From NCBI GenBank assembly GCA_032629725.1, contig JAFEVB010000012.1:372001-436000 (forward strand): DNA of 64,000 nucleotides, in the 5' to 3' direction. Positions 1 to 10,930 of this stretch are shown here, in pieces. The DNA is from Gremmenia infestans (taxonomy: Eukaryota; Ascomycota; Leotiomycetes; Helotiales; Hamatocanthoscyphaceae). Each line of letters starts with the position of its first letter. Position 1 is the stretch's first letter. The position numbers and the translations under genes are program-made. The notes beneath the pieces were generated by a model. It worked only from the letters and a program-made list of their open reading frames with translations. It had not been told where the DNA came from and ran no database searches.

Positions 1-2707
1 ATCGCCTGCTTTGCCGCCGGCACTTGAATACTAAAGCCAAAGTCTCGAACTTTCTGCATGTCATGAATTTCGGGAGCAAAGTACGGCGTCGGTATTTTCT
101 GATTATTTCTCCTCGTTATCGCTACCTACCTCAGCACCCATGAGCGCTGCCGCTCCCACCACTACAACCCGTTTCGTGTGGCAGGGTATGCTCCGTGCTT
201 CATGCATCTGCATGCGTGGATAGATAGCGCTCGACTAAGTCTCGCGGCTATGCAGAGGCAGAGCCGGGCCTGTGCTAATGGATGTAGTCGGATATGGAGT
301 ACTTAGCGACCGTATTTGTGATAGTAGTTTATCCGTTGTGTGATGTGAAGCTGTTTTGAATCTTCTGATATTGTCACAGCCCTGTGAGGCAAGCCACGCA
401 GATACCTATATTCCCACCCGCTTTAAAGGATCCCCGGACCTGGTTGATGGGATGGACCGTTTGCAGTACGAAGTAAAAGCAAAAAGAGAGGTTGCGTTGA
501 GGTATTTTGTAGACTTCTGAGGAGCTAGGATCCCGGGATAGATGCAAAGGAAGGATTTGGCAGTCTTACGTATACTGTACCAATTCCGAAAAAAAGGATG
601 CAGGCCATTCACTACCATCCGAGAGACTGATCAGGAGGTCGAATGACGAACGTGGAAGTTTTCGACTCTGCAGTTACGGTGCAGTAGCAGCTGCAGTTCA
701 TCGAGCCATTCGCGAAGACGTTGGAGGGAAGGGGAAAGGTGGTGTTTGAAGCAAACAAATATCTTAAGGCCGAGCATTCGCGACTGGTGGGCTTGGAGTC
801 GCTTTTGAGTTATACTGTGTAGCAACGCTTACAACAGACGTAGGTTCACTTCACAGCCACCCAACCTCGATGCCTTTCGTTCTCTGGGTGTTGATCACAG
901 CCTGATTCATAAATTGCGGAAGGGGGAAGGGCAAAGGAAGGCCCAGCAACCCAAAGCCAAGCCCTTCCCCGACCCGTCATCGCTCACACCCCCATAATAG
1001 TTTCAGCGACTGGACCCCTGTCGAGGGCACGGTTGGCGGCCTATGAAAAGACCACATCCGGCACACAAACCTTGATCCTAACCATATAGATCTAACGAGG
1101 CGTCAAAGCTTTAGTAGTTAAAGTTAATTTACCTTTAAGAGCCAATAGGGTTTTGGGACTGGGTGACTTGCTTGTACGAAGTATCTCTTTTGAAGATTGG
1201 AAGAGTGTAAGGAATTGAAAGAAGAAGAGAAGAGCAAAGAGCCTAAGAGAGTGGATAAGTCTGCATATCTCATGCTGTGCCGTGTGTGAAAAAAAGCAAA
1301 AGTCATCCATCCATATCCTAAGCCCTGCTTATCCTCATCCCGGCACATGTCACGGTGTTTCTGCAACCCTTTCCTTCCTATCCTGCGCCCCCAAAACGCA
1401 TCGAGTCAATCTCATTGCGTGACCGCTCCGTCTGGGGGGTGAGCCATCGCTTTCTCCTCGAGCAATCGTAAAAGAAAGATCTACTCTGCCACGTGCTTTT
1501 TTCCATATACTATATGTGCTGCAGGCGTTTGATATGGAGGGAGGGCAGTTCCAAAATTACCCCCCACGTCCCAACGGGTGCGTACCGGCCATGCCAGCAG
1601 CATAGGAACCTGAGACGTTGTTCAAGTCCCGCAGGGTGTTGGTTTCGATTCAAACCCTGGCCCTGTTCACCCAATAACGAGTGCCGGTGTACAGAAGCCT
1701 TTATGTGCAGCGGCAACGTTTCTGTTTGTGTAACGGGAATCTACAGTACTAACACCACTGAAGACATGTTTTGTCTTTTGACTTTGCTTTTCCTCGACCC
1801 TCTGAATGCAGGAAGCCGCTCTTCTTATCTTTTTCGAGTATCACAATTTTATAATCGAGGGCGGGACCCTGGAATCCACAGTATATTGTATCGCAGAAAT
1901 CTCTGTACGGAATAGCATCAGTCAGCCTGATTTATATTGAAATCGTGCCCTACAACAATGAGACATTTTCATAATTTAGTACTCCGGGAGCTGGAATATT
2001 CGTACTATGGAACTTGCATATTCTCATCACTCCATCCCTGAGCCTCTGTTCAACGGCATTTCCCCAGTTTGGAGAATCGAGTGATACTGTACGGTAACAC
2101 AAAGGTCTCTGATATTCCGATAGGAATTTCAAAGTATTTCTTCAACCCATAGCGAACCACGGTGGCCTATCTAATCTTTTCCGAGAACCGATACCCCATA
2201 CAGTACAGTATGCATCATTCCCTAGCTTTTGTTGTATCCTGGCCCGCATGAAGATTGTATGATGGCGTGTTCCTTCAGGTTATTTATGTCGTGTTGATTT
2301 GATTTCTATTCTATTATTTGTATCCGTAGAATACAAATCCAAGCTACTTACACCGATATGGTAGATTTGTGGGCATAAAGATAGACAAAGGTCTAGATCA
2401 CGTTGATCTTCATGACAATCCGGAGAGTTTTGGTGGAGGCTCCTCTGCTTTGGGCCAACCAACGTTGACCGTCTGGGGGGCGGACGGGGGAGCTGATAGA
2501 GGGCCCCTCTCTGAGAATCCACTTGAGGAAATGCGTAGGGCTCCATAGACAGGGAATAATCAGGGATTTAATTCTGACACCAACCCGTGCAGCATGTGGA
2601 GCTGCAAGAGCAGAGCAAAGCAGAAGAGCTCCCCCTCGCAAACTACTTGTTCCCATCCATGCCGTCGTGTTCTTTTTCCCCTTGACGACACGACCCTAGA
2701 CGTTGAC

Positions 2708-2717
2708 CATGACCTTG

Positions 2718-2748
<31 letters not shown>

Positions 2749-2752
2749 ATGC
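2708..2752. repeat. hexanucleotide microsatellite (GACCTT)n
   Basis: About six near-perfect tandem copies of a GACCTT unit. It lies in the upstream region of the RNA-binding protein gene and has no coding role that I can see. Confidence 0.85.
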
Positions 2753-3193
2753 ATGACCTTGAGGAATGCAATGCTTTTTCACCACCACACACTGCTTGAT
2801 AATCGATACCTCCGTACCTACCTACCTACACACTACAACCTACAACCTGACCTACACAACACACTTTCGTGGCCTGTCCTCTTCCCTCCTGTCCTTCTTT
2901 GTCCTCCTCCGCCTCCCCTTCTCTTGCACCCCCCTCCCCCTCTTTGCGCAGTCCAATAATGGTAGAGGATGTAAAAGAAAAGGTGGAACATCAAAGGTTC
3001 GCGGTGTTGCATGCTAAAATCCCCAATTACTAGTCCTCGCTGCTAGTAGGTCCCTAGTATTCACTATAGTGCCCCTACTACGTACGGTACCAGAGCTGCA
3101 GCAGCCTATCACAACGGGCGCGCGCCTTCTAACGCCTGGATCAAAGGCTCAAAGCTCAATCTCACCCCCCACCGTCCCATCCACCCACAGTTT

Positions 3194-3195
<2 letters not shown>

Positions 3196-3224
<29 letters not shown>
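3196..3224. repeat. (GA)n microsatellite
   Basis: Fourteen uninterrupted GA units, probably in the 5' leader or promoter of the downstream gene. Confidence 0.9.
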
Positions 3225-3228
<4 letters not shown>

Positions 3229-3676
3229 CATCCCGATTCCTTGTACCTGTGCACCAAGACCGACTTCATCACCCTCACCCCCTCTCCATTTCTCTCCATA
3301 CCTCTCACTCTTACTCTCCCTCCCTCACTTCCTCATCCTCTCCTCCCGACACTCCTTCGAAAAAATTACTGGACTGTACGTACTATCAAAACAATACCGT
3401 ACCATACCATACCACCAGCGACCCCCAACCCAGGACTCGACCTGCGCTGCAACTAAGAAGTCCCACTGACGCAGGTCGCACGGCCATTTATTTACTGGTT
3501 CCTGACATTTCGACGAGATCGACAACTCACATCTCACGAATGACTGCGACTGATTACTGCAGCGATTGCGACTGAACCCTCCATAGTCCAAACTGAATTC
3601 CCATCCTGGAGTTGATCACAGCATCAGCGCCCTCCCTTATCTTCCGAATTCCTAATCATCTCTCCCGTCCAAACCG

Positions 3677-5563
3677 TTGTCACAACATACAGAAAGTATC
3701 ATCCGCGACGCCTCCCCGTCTGTTTTTCCTCACGTCGCGCCGAAGCCCTCAACCTCGAACACGTCCCTCGATTCTCTCATTGACGCACGCCATTGTTACA
3801 GTTCCCGTCCTCTCTTTCTGTTCCACAAAGGCATGAACGCGCCCCGCAAGCTCTCCGGAGTCACAACATCAACCTCTACTTCAAACTCCTCACAACTCCC
3901 ACCGGCATCGGAGTCGGAACGCGCAGGCTCGTACATACCGCAGCATGCCATGAGCCCTCTTGCCTTCTCCCAAGCAGGTCCGCCCTTTCGTCCCTCCAAT
4001 GGTTCGCAGCAGACATACCAGTCCCTCTCAATGACCACCATGAATGCCTTTGCCAACGACACCCCCCAACCCTCCGGGAGCGCATTTACTACAACCCCCT
4101 CCTCCGTAATCATCCGTCGACTGCCTCTTAATACAACCGAGGATACCCTGAGGCTGATGGTCGTGTGGTCTAAGGAGTTTATTGACGCCGAGGTATTATC
4201 GCCAGACAAATCCGAAGATGCTGGATTCCGCGCCGCCATTTTACGCTTCAAGTCGCATGCAGGTGCCCTCGAGGCGAGGAACATGCTGGACGGGAAGCCA
4301 AACGTTGCAAATGATGCGCAGATGATGGTCGAGATTTACTACGGAAACCCGAGTACTTCACGACGATACACAGCGGACAATACCTCTAACCCTGGTCCAT
4401 CGAGCTCTACCTCATCCACTGCCTCATCTGGTGGTCCCACACCTCGTCAATCATCGAGATATAATGGTACTTTCCAGTCACATCAAAAAATATCTCCAAC
4501 GAACAATGGATCCTACGCCAGTAACGAGTTGCCGAATCCAGAAGTCAGTGCTCATTATCAGAGTCTCTTCTCTCCCCAGTCTCCAATTGGCAATCACCTG
4601 AACGAACGGACCAGAGTCACGGGAAAGTCACTGATCAACAATGATTCGGCTGATGATGACGAGACTGGTGAACTCCTCAAGGACCCGGTCGCCTATGCCG
4701 AGAATGGATCCTCAATAGGACGCCGGCCGACAAATCCTCAAATCCCCCTCTCTCGGATGGCCGGGTTGTCTCTGAATACGAATAGCGCTGCGGGTACAGC
4801 ACCACTTTCGGCTTTTCAGCAGCCCCTGTCATCGATTACGAATACCAATCCCATGTCTCCAACAGCTTTGACGAATGGAGGCCCTCCTGCCAACTATCAG
4901 CTCGGTAGCCAGCATTACCAGCGTCACAACTTCCCACCGGTTAATCCCGCTGACCAGAATCCTCCCTGCAACACGCTGTATGTAGGAAATCTTCCGATCG
5001 ACACATCCGAGGATGAGCTCAAGGCTATGTTTTCGAAGCAACGTGGTTACAAGCGCTTGTGCTTTAGAACCAAACAGAACGGACCTATGTGTTTTGTCGA
5101 ATTTGAAGACGTTTCCTTCGCTACAAAGGCCCTTCATGAGCTTTACGGCCATCCTCTCCACAACAGCATTAAGGGTGGAATTCGACTTAGCTTTTCAAAG
5201 AATCCTCTCGGTGTTCGATCAGGGCAAGGCATGTCATCGCCGGTTCCTTCAAGTGCCCAAAGCGTCATGCAGGGAATCAACGGGGCTATGCTTGGTGGGC
5301 AGGGCTCATCTTTTAGTACTGCGAATGGTCCACCTCCGGGTCTTTCTGCTCCTCCCGGTCTTGGATCGGGGAACATGCGATATGGGAGTGTTGTGAATCC
5401 AATGGCTGCTGCGAATGGTCAGTACACAGCTGCTTCCTTTGCTGGAAGTGCCAATGGGTGGAATGGACCGGTTTTTGCAAATGCCATGACTGCTGGTGGT
5501 CCACCGGCGATGATGAATGGCGCGCACAGTGGATTTCCTCCTGCATATATGATGGGGAGGTAG
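3677..5563 (+). CDS. Whi3-like RNA-binding protein with two RRM domains
   Basis: A single open frame of 628 residues. The C-terminal RRM (about residues 432-515) is well kept: it opens with NTLYVGNLP (RNP2) and has MCFVEFED as RNP1. A more divergent RRM-like segment lies at about 144-222 (SVIIRRLPLN at its start). The linkers are Ser/Asn/Pro/Gly-rich and disordered, and the C-terminus is Gly/Pro/Ala-rich. This layout, especially the C-terminal RRM, fits the Whi3 family, which in yeast binds cyclin mRNA and delays cell-cycle entry; the family call rests on the RRM and is inference for function. The first ATG is used; an in-frame ATG at 3833 (residue 53) starts a better-looking N-terminus and could be the true start. 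No intron is needed. Confidence 0.85.
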   Translation: MSQHTESIIRDASPSVFPHVAPKPSTSNTSLDSLIDARHCYSSRPLFLFHKGMNAPRKLSGVTTSTSTSNSSQLPPASESERAGSYIPQHAMSPLAFSQAGPPFRPSNGSQQTYQSLSMTTMNAFANDTPQPSGSAFTTTPSSVIIRRLPLNTTEDTLRLMVVWSKEFIDAEVLSPDKSEDAGFRAAILRFKSHAGALEARNMLDGKPNVANDAQMMVEIYYGNPSTSRRYTADNTSNPGPSSSTSSTASSGGPTPRQSSRYNGTFQSHQKISPTNNGSYASNELPNPEVSAHYQSLFSPQSPIGNHLNERTRVTGKSLINNDSADDDETGELLKDPVAYAENGSSIGRRPTNPQIPLSRMAGLSLNTNSAAGTAPLSAFQQPLSSITNTNPMSPTALTNGGPPANYQLGSQHYQRHNFPPVNPADQNPPCNTLYVGNLPIDTSEDELKAMFSKQRGYKRLCFRTKQNGPMCFVEFEDVSFATKALHELYGHPLHNSIKGGIRLSFSKNPLGVRSGQGMSSPVPSSAQSVMQGINGAMLGGQGSSFSTANGPPPGLSAPPGLGSGNMRYGSVVNPMAAANGQYTAASFAGSANGWNGPVFANAMTAGGPPAMMNGAHSGFPPAYMMGR

Positions 5564-5677
5564 ATCATATTGTGCATTGATGCTGTGAATGGCGTTCTGG
5601 TTTCATCTGGGATTTCTGATACCACTTGCACTCTTTCAATCTTGCTGAGTGGTGTATATGGCATATTTATCTGAATT

Positions 5678-5705
5678 TTCTTCTTCTTCTTCTTCTTCTT
5701 CTTCT
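5678..5705. repeat. (TTC)n microsatellite
   Basis: Nine TTC units about 115 bases after the stop of the Whi3-like gene, probably in its 3' UTR. Confidence 0.9.
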
Positions 5706-6719
5706 ACATTAGGGCTTACGAAAGGAGTTGGCTTTGTTGTTGCATCGGGTTGCATTTCGCATTTTACATACTTGTAGCGTGGTGTTCATGAGATTCCCCA
5801 TTCGCGTCGAAGAAATCGTGGGAGTTGAAAGCAAGATCCGGCAATGGTGAGGGCATGTTTAGGTGTTATGTGTGGTTTTTTGTGTGTCTTCAACATCATC
5901 TGGCGTGTTATGCTGTCATTTCCGTCTGGCGTAACTATAAAGACTATCGATAGCGCAAGCTGGCAGGCTTGTAACCCCTGACGATCTCGGTTGGTTGTAT
6001 GATTGCAGCAAGCAACACTCTGGGCATGGAAGGAATACAAGGAAATGGCATGGCATGTTACTTGAAAAGAGGAGTGGAAAAGGCGTCCGAACGTTGGTTT
6101 CGTTCTTGGCATCTATCAAGGCCGTCCCTTTGAGATAGGATTCGGCACGCATCATGAGGGTTTAGGAGGTCGTTTTTGCTTGGCATACTCACAACATTAG
6201 GCGTTTATAGCATCTATGGATTAGCTACTACTAGACTACACGGAGCATTTTATTCCATCTTTGTACACTTTCATCATCTATGCTTTTGTAAAGTGAACGT
6301 TGATAGATCGTGAGATGAGTTACTCTTATCTAATTATGTTGGACAAGAATTAAAAGGCAAAAGAAAACCAAAAGCTTTCATCGCACATATTTCGATTTCT
6401 TGGCAAAAGCGGCTGCACTTGTCGTGGCTGTTGCTGTTGGAGCTGTGTTCTAATACCAGCTATGACGCTCATACAATTGTACATGTCTGTCTCATGTATA
6501 TTTCTATGACATGAGGAAGAAGGTTTTGCGGCTGCATCTGGTGTAGTCCACTAGACTGGAAAGGGATTGGGATGTCACGGGTGGCGCTAACTCTAGCGAA
6601 AAAAACAGTAGCTTCAAAATAATTTTCTCGAGCTTGAGACTGACTTCCTCCATGAACAAACATCAGAGAATCAAATCTCTCGACGCATCCCCAACACTGC
6701 TACCCTAGTTATTTCCACC
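5706..6719. other. non-coding interval
   Basis: No supported reading frame. It holds the 3' flank of the Whi3-like gene and probably the promoter and first exon of the snoRNA host transcript that follows. Confidence 0.4.
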
Positions 6720-6821
6720 AACTTTACCTTATTGCTATATACATGCTGCGGCCCTTCATAGAGCGAACGGTTGCGATGCAAAATCAAGTACGTACCAATC
6801 TCAAATTTCCTTTACTTCACA

Positions 6822-6926
6822 ACCTACAATGATGAACTTTCGTGTCGCCCCTAACTTACCAACGAGCTCCTCGAGGGTTCCAATGGTGATATACCTGTCT
6901 TTCCAAACGGACTATCTGATATTTTT
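6822..6926 (+). ncRNA. possible box C/D snoRNA (weak)
   Basis: Box C (ATGATGA) is at 6829-6835, a box C'-like GGTGATA near 6886, and box D (CTGA) at 6916-6919, all inside the first host intron. I see no good terminal stem and no rRNA match for the bases before the D box, so this rests on box spacing and position alone. Confidence 0.3.
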
Positions 6927-7022
6927 CCTCTACACATATTTCAGCTTGCTTGAGACTTGTGCAGCTGCTAACATCATTCAAGATAGACTGTGAGTACCAC
7001 CCCAAGAGCCAACGACAGAAGG

Positions 7023-7116
7023 GGAGACATTTCATATGATGAACAAAACTTGTACTATCAAATACCGATCAACGATGACGAACAAACTGGTTCGATTACC
7101 TGAAAGAGATGTCTCC
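7023..7116 (+). ncRNA. box C/D snoRNA, intron-encoded
   Basis: Box C (ATGATGA) is at 7036-7042 and box D (CTGA) at 7100-7103. They are enclosed by a perfect 8-bp terminal stem, GGAGACAT at 7023-7030 with ATGTCTCC at 7109-7116. A C'-like GATGACGA lies near 7074. The 11 bases TGGTTCGATTA ending one base before the D box are complementary to UAAUCGAACCA, which I recall as a conserved 25S rRNA stretch. The D+5 rule would then place a 2'-O-methyl group on the second U of that stretch. It sits in the second host intron, about 65 bases before the acceptor. The rRNA match is from memory and not computed. Confidence 0.72.
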
Positions 7117-7264
7117 TGGCGCCTTTTTACAACATCCCGAACTTCATACATGCTTGGGATAGGCGCTGATGGATCATTCCCAGAACTTGCTATCTTCAGA
7201 TACCGACAACAAAAGTTGATGGATTAACTTGGTATGTGTGTGCTTTATTTGATTTTAGAGAGGA

Positions 7265-7356
7265 GAGCTTATGATGATTCTATACCATGCTAATGCTGAG
7301 GACCTTGTGTCTGATGCTGATACATTTCGAGACTTTTCATCTTTCAACTGAGGCTT
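7265..7356 (+). ncRNA. box C/D snoRNA with two rRNA guides, intron-encoded
   Basis: Box C (ATGATGA) is at 7271-7277, D' (CTGA) at 7296-7299, a C'-like TGATGCT near 7312 and box D (CTGA) at 7348-7351. A short terminal stem pairs GAGC (7265-7268) with GCTT (7353-7356, one G-U pair). Bases CCATGCTAAT before D' are complementary to AUUAGCAUGG, which I recall from 18S rRNA. Bases TTTCATCTTTC before D are complementary to GAAAGAUGAAA, which I recall from 25S rRNA. Two rRNA-complementary guides at correct spacing make this the best snoRNA candidate in the window. The D' guide may correspond to yeast snR53, but that is uncertain. Confidence 0.72.
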
Positions 7357-8030
7357 GTTTTTGTAAATACTTTGTTTGTTGGGTCGTTTTATTGAGATCT
7401 AGCTAACGGGCCAGACGTCTAGGATGCTCCCAAAATCGCTCGATTGAAGCCACCGAAACGGAATGGCGGTATCACGATGATGTTAGATGATGCTCGGGGA
7501 AAAGATTCAAGTATGCAGACAGATATTTACAAATGACGGCTTGTTGAAGCCGCTGCCTACCTATATAACAATTACAATGATACCCAACCTGTTTCCACAT
7601 CTACTTTGACAAGTTTCTATTCAAGCGGCCGAGAACCGTTTTGAATGCTGGCCTAGCAGAGACCCTCGGCCCTACGAGGCTTTAGTATAAGCCCGATGCT
7701 ATAAATCGCACTCATTGTCAGGCAACATCGGTTCGTCTCCCCCACGCCAAGCCAGTCTTTTTAGGTCTCCAAATTGGTCCTGCCTTACGCTCTTTGCAGG
7801 TCTTGTCTTCATCAGCTTGTGTTGTTTCGTTCCCGTTCGTCAGCTTGTTCAGTTAGTGGTTCGTGTGAATCAAATAGCAAGATGATAACAGTCACTATTA
7901 CTTGACAAGGCGAATTCGACTTGCACAGGAATCGATTTCATCTATTCATACATCATTGCCACAGGGGCAGAGGTTAGCAGTGGACAAGCCACATCTTTAC
8001 AAACTTATTGGTGGACTGGCAACAAATGCC

Positions 8031-8146
8031 GTTGCTCTCATGCCTTGACGAGAGCAATAATTATGCTGTCCCTTGACAAGCATAATAAGCGGAGAGATCC
8101 TTTGATCATCTGCGCAGGTTCTAGCCTAGAGATCCCTTGATACTCT
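8031..8146. other. array of four short hairpins, mostly with CCTT loops
   Basis: Four palindromes lie in tandem. (1) TTGCTCTC 8032-8039 pairs with GAGAGCAA 8050-8057. (2) TTATGCTGTC 8061-8070, loop CCTT, then GAC-A-AGCATAA to 8085 with one bulged A. (3) GATC 8096-8099, loop CTTT, GATC 8104-8107. (4) AGAGATC 8128-8134, loop CCTT, GAT-A-CTCT to 8146, again with a bulged A. The stems differ while the loop and bulge recur, which suggests selection on structure or a repeated element. The array overlaps the 3' end of the minus-strand dead gene that follows. A similar array lies at 18837-18954. Confidence 0.6.
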
Positions 8147-9253
8147 TCCTCTTCCGAGTCCATTCCGTTCCATCTTCAATCTCTCCTTAGTTGTCTCGAC
8201 GATGCCCAATGCATCGCCAACAGAAGCAACTGTTGGAGAAAGCATAGCATCACGCGAAGCACTCTCATCATCAAAGTGATATGTATCTACTTCTGCTTCT
8301 GCTTCTTCATCCTCTTCGTCCGAGCGCCAGTGGATAATACTGTTGTCGCTGCGTGCTGTCGGAGGGTAAACTGGTGCCTCATTCCGGATGACGACACTTT
8401 CTTCACCGCCAACACGGGGAAGTTGGGAACAGACGTTATCGTTGCGGTTTGTTCCATCGCTGGGCCAGTGGACCTCGCTCGCGCCATCATCATGGTCATC
8501 ACGAGGAGGGTGTCGGTCTGTTCCATTACTAGGGCGGACATTGGAGTCGGCTGCGCGTGGGATCAAATTGACCCAGGCCGTGACATTGTCATCGCTGGCG
8601 TTTGCGTGCCGCGTTGGGGCGCTGTAATATCCGCCATTTCGATGTCTTGGAGGCTTTTGGAGGGCTCAGTTCGTAGCAAGGACATCTCTTAGGCGTTCGT
8701 CCTCGATCATCTGCTGAGGGAACTCTGATTCTCTCCAGTCGAGATGTCTTCCCAATTCACCTGGTCCACAGCATGCATCGAATATGACCTGTTGGAGGCG
8801 GGCCTCCAACTCATATCATATGATTCCTCGGATGTCGTTGTAAGGCTGGAAGCTTGCTCGTATATCATTGATGATCTCAGGTTCGATCTCAGGCGCCGCC
8901 AGCCATCATTGTTCAGCGCGTGGAATACCTTCTACTGGAGTTAAGGTTGGAGGTGCACGTGGTGTCAGCCTCTGGAGAACAATTTGTGTAATTATTCTCT
9001 GGACTCGACTTGATACTGCTTCGTGATCAGCCTCGTTGTCATCTTGTTGGGTCGAGTTCTGTTATCAAGATCATCTGCCAACATATCGTTGGGAGGTGCC
9101 ACCAGATCTCGATGCCTCGGCGGCTTGTTCGTTTTGGCCAATGCTGGGGGCGATCGGACTGCATTCATGGTCGTGCATATCGTCTGGGTCTCTTTGACCA
9201 GACATTGTCGCGGGAGAGGGGTTTGTGGATGAGGTTGTGGTCATGGCTGTGGC
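8126..9253 (-). pseudogene. decayed gene of unknown function, six in-frame stops
   Basis: Read on the minus strand from an ATG at 9253, one single frame looks coding for about 375 codons (polar, Gln/Asp/Pro-rich). It is cut by stops at about residues 59, 61 and 62 (TGA, TGA, TAA) and by three later isolated TGAs. Between stops the codon use and protein texture stay constant, for example ELEARLQQVIFDACCGPGEL and an acidic stretch DEEDEEAEAEVD. No intron explains the stops, since the clustered ones lie in a GT..AG span of only 24 bases. Most stops could derive from CGA or TGG by one transition. I do not recognise the family. Confidence 0.55.
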
Positions 9254-9500
9254 TGTGGCTGCGTTGAGGGAGGTGTTGCTGCCGGTGGTTTGGGAGAAGG
9301 CAAGGTTGAAAGTTTTATTTCTATTTCCTAAAAGAAGCTTTTATTCCTGTGTGGGCTCTTGACCTGTCTTGGAAAATTCTAATTGCTTGACCGCTTTAGA
9401 TTTTCCGGTGTTGTCGATTTTCTCTTGCCCCAATTGCTTCATATCTCCAAGTTACACCGCTCTGCATTCAAAGACAAGCCAGGGTATTTCATATCACAGT

Positions 9501-10080
9501 ATGGATTTTGCAGAACTGTTCCTCCAAGGCCATATTCTCAAAGACGTGTCTTATGAACGTGGTAAGAGCTCCCCGTGGCCTTTCCTGGCTGAAAAAATAA
9601 GGTCAATGATTCGCCTCAGTCCAGCAATTCCTCAGATTTCGAATACTATGTCACTAATGTCCCCTCGAACAAGTTCTTCCCAGAGGCAACTTTTTCTTTT
9701 ACTAGTGCGGCTACAGCTCGGCTCTCGGTTTCAACTTTGCCTTCACACCAAACTCCATGTAAAAGACAGATAAATGTCTTCTAATATTCTGATCTTTTTG
9801 ATACCGGTTTCGATAAGTCTAGCCTCGCTTTACTTCAGAGTCTCTGAGCAATGTAGTGTCCTGCCGTAACGCCGGTTCTAGCTCCAATTCCATGCCCGCC
9901 TCGTCCTACTCTTCCTTTTCAGCATGCTTTAACCCCGAATTCAGTGTTCCAATTTCTTCAATTCGATCAATCTCGTCAAGATGAGCAAGTTCGAATCCTC
10001 TTTCCAAATGGAGCGCTTCCAACTTGCTGTCTATATATCTGATTTGCAATTGCGTCGTGAAGTTTTCAAATTTACAGTAA
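9501..10080 (+). pseudogene. possible decayed gene, unknown
   Basis: An ATG at 9501 opens a short frame (MDFAELFLQGHILKDVSYER). A GTAAGA donor follows, and an acceptor near 9600 leads into a frame that reads coherently for about 160 codons (DFEYYVTNVPSNKFFPEATF and a Pro-rich stretch) but is cut by four or more stops (TAA, TGA, TAG, TGA). The coherence between stops suggests a dead gene, but no domain is recognisable. A separate 66-codon frame at 10442-10642 may be more of it. Confidence 0.3.
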
Positions 10081-10930
10081 CAAACACTTCTAAGTGTTCG
10101 AGAACAGAGATTTCATAATGGCATTTCAGATTAAACCATTCCATCTTATTTTTGTCAACAAGACTCCCGGAAGATCTATAGAGCTAGTTGGCATGCTCAT
10201 TAGGGTATACATGAAGCCAGGCCTTTAAGATAGGATTCTGACGTAGACCAGAAAGTTAAGCCTCAACACCACATCATCCATATTGCCAATTCAGAAAGTG
10301 TGCTCTTTCTCTCTATCCATGTTTTGTTGACCACCTGCTTATCATTTATGCGCAGACATCATCGGTGTCGAATCCCTCCTGAAATCACTTATCACAGCTC
10401 CTCACATCTTGGTATGGTAGACTACCCTAGGTCTCACTTAGATGCATCGGCTAACTCCGCCGCCAAGTCAGTGGAGTGAGGAAGAGCAAAGGGATGTATG
10501 CTCTGTTGCTAGAAATGCTATACCCAAGATTTTCTTGGTTGTAAAACCGCCTGGACTCAATGCTAGCCAGGGAGGGGATGTGGTGGAGGACTTTTTGAAG
10601 GAGCAGGTCTTAGGTTTGGGCTTGCCAGGTCTGGAACAGTAGTTTACACTGAATTAGCTGTTAAATGAGCTAATAGCTGTTCACGGTTTCATTTTCGTTG
10701 GTAGTTGGTGGTATTTATAATGTTATGACCTTCATGAAGCATGATAATGCTCTCAAGAATTACGTTACACAACTCAGGTTCTCGTAGACCTCAATGTCTC
10801 ATACAGTCCAAGACATTCGGCACTTAAAGTCCCTCTTATAATCCATTCACGTTTTTCACAAGCGACGAGGTTGAATATAGAACAGAACTTGATTTAGACT
10901 ATCCGCATACTAACCCGAGTCCATATCTTC

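Larger units (their letters stand above)
1..3676. other. gene-poor region upstream of the Whi3-like gene
   Basis: No reading frame here shows a recognisable domain, a splice pattern or a coding look on either strand. The longest frame (1493-1915, 140 codons) is Cys/Arg-rich with no family resemblance. The last 900 bases are pyrimidine-rich with simple repeats, as in promoters and 5' leaders of fungal regulatory genes, so much of it may be promoter and leader of the gene starting at 3677. Confidence 0.5.
6720..7470 (+). ncRNA. probable snoRNA host transcript with three introns
   Basis: The stretch has fungal intron signals but no coding frame. Intron 1 runs from the GTACGT donor at 6788 to an acceptor near 6982-6986, with a GCTAAC branch site. 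Intron 2 runs from the GTGAGT donor at 6990 to the acceptor near 7183. Intron 3 runs from the GTATGT donor at 7232 to the acceptor near 7414, with GCTAAC at about 7402. Each intron contains an ATGATGA box C, and two contain convincing snoRNAs. The exons between are short and non-coding, which is how snoRNA host genes look in filamentous fungi. The tiny exon before 6990 is suspicious, so boundaries are approximate, and neither transcript end can be seen. Confidence 0.45.

Noticed and set aside
1640..1668. A tRNA-like T-arm sequence (GGTTTCGATTCAAACC)
   Set aside because: No matching acceptor, D or anticodon stems could be drawn around it.
1493..1915. A 140-codon frame on the plus strand
   Set aside because: No family resemblance, odd Cys/Arg-rich composition and no supporting signals.
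3069..3575. A 168-codon frame upstream of the Whi3-like gene
   Set aside because: It reads through the GA repeat and pyrimidine-rich leader; no domain.
3796..4284. A 162-codon minus-strand frame
   Set aside because: Shadow of the Whi3-like coding frame.
7471..7560. A further snoRNA candidate with two ATGATG motifs
   Set aside because: No D box (CTGA) at suitable spacing and no terminal stem.
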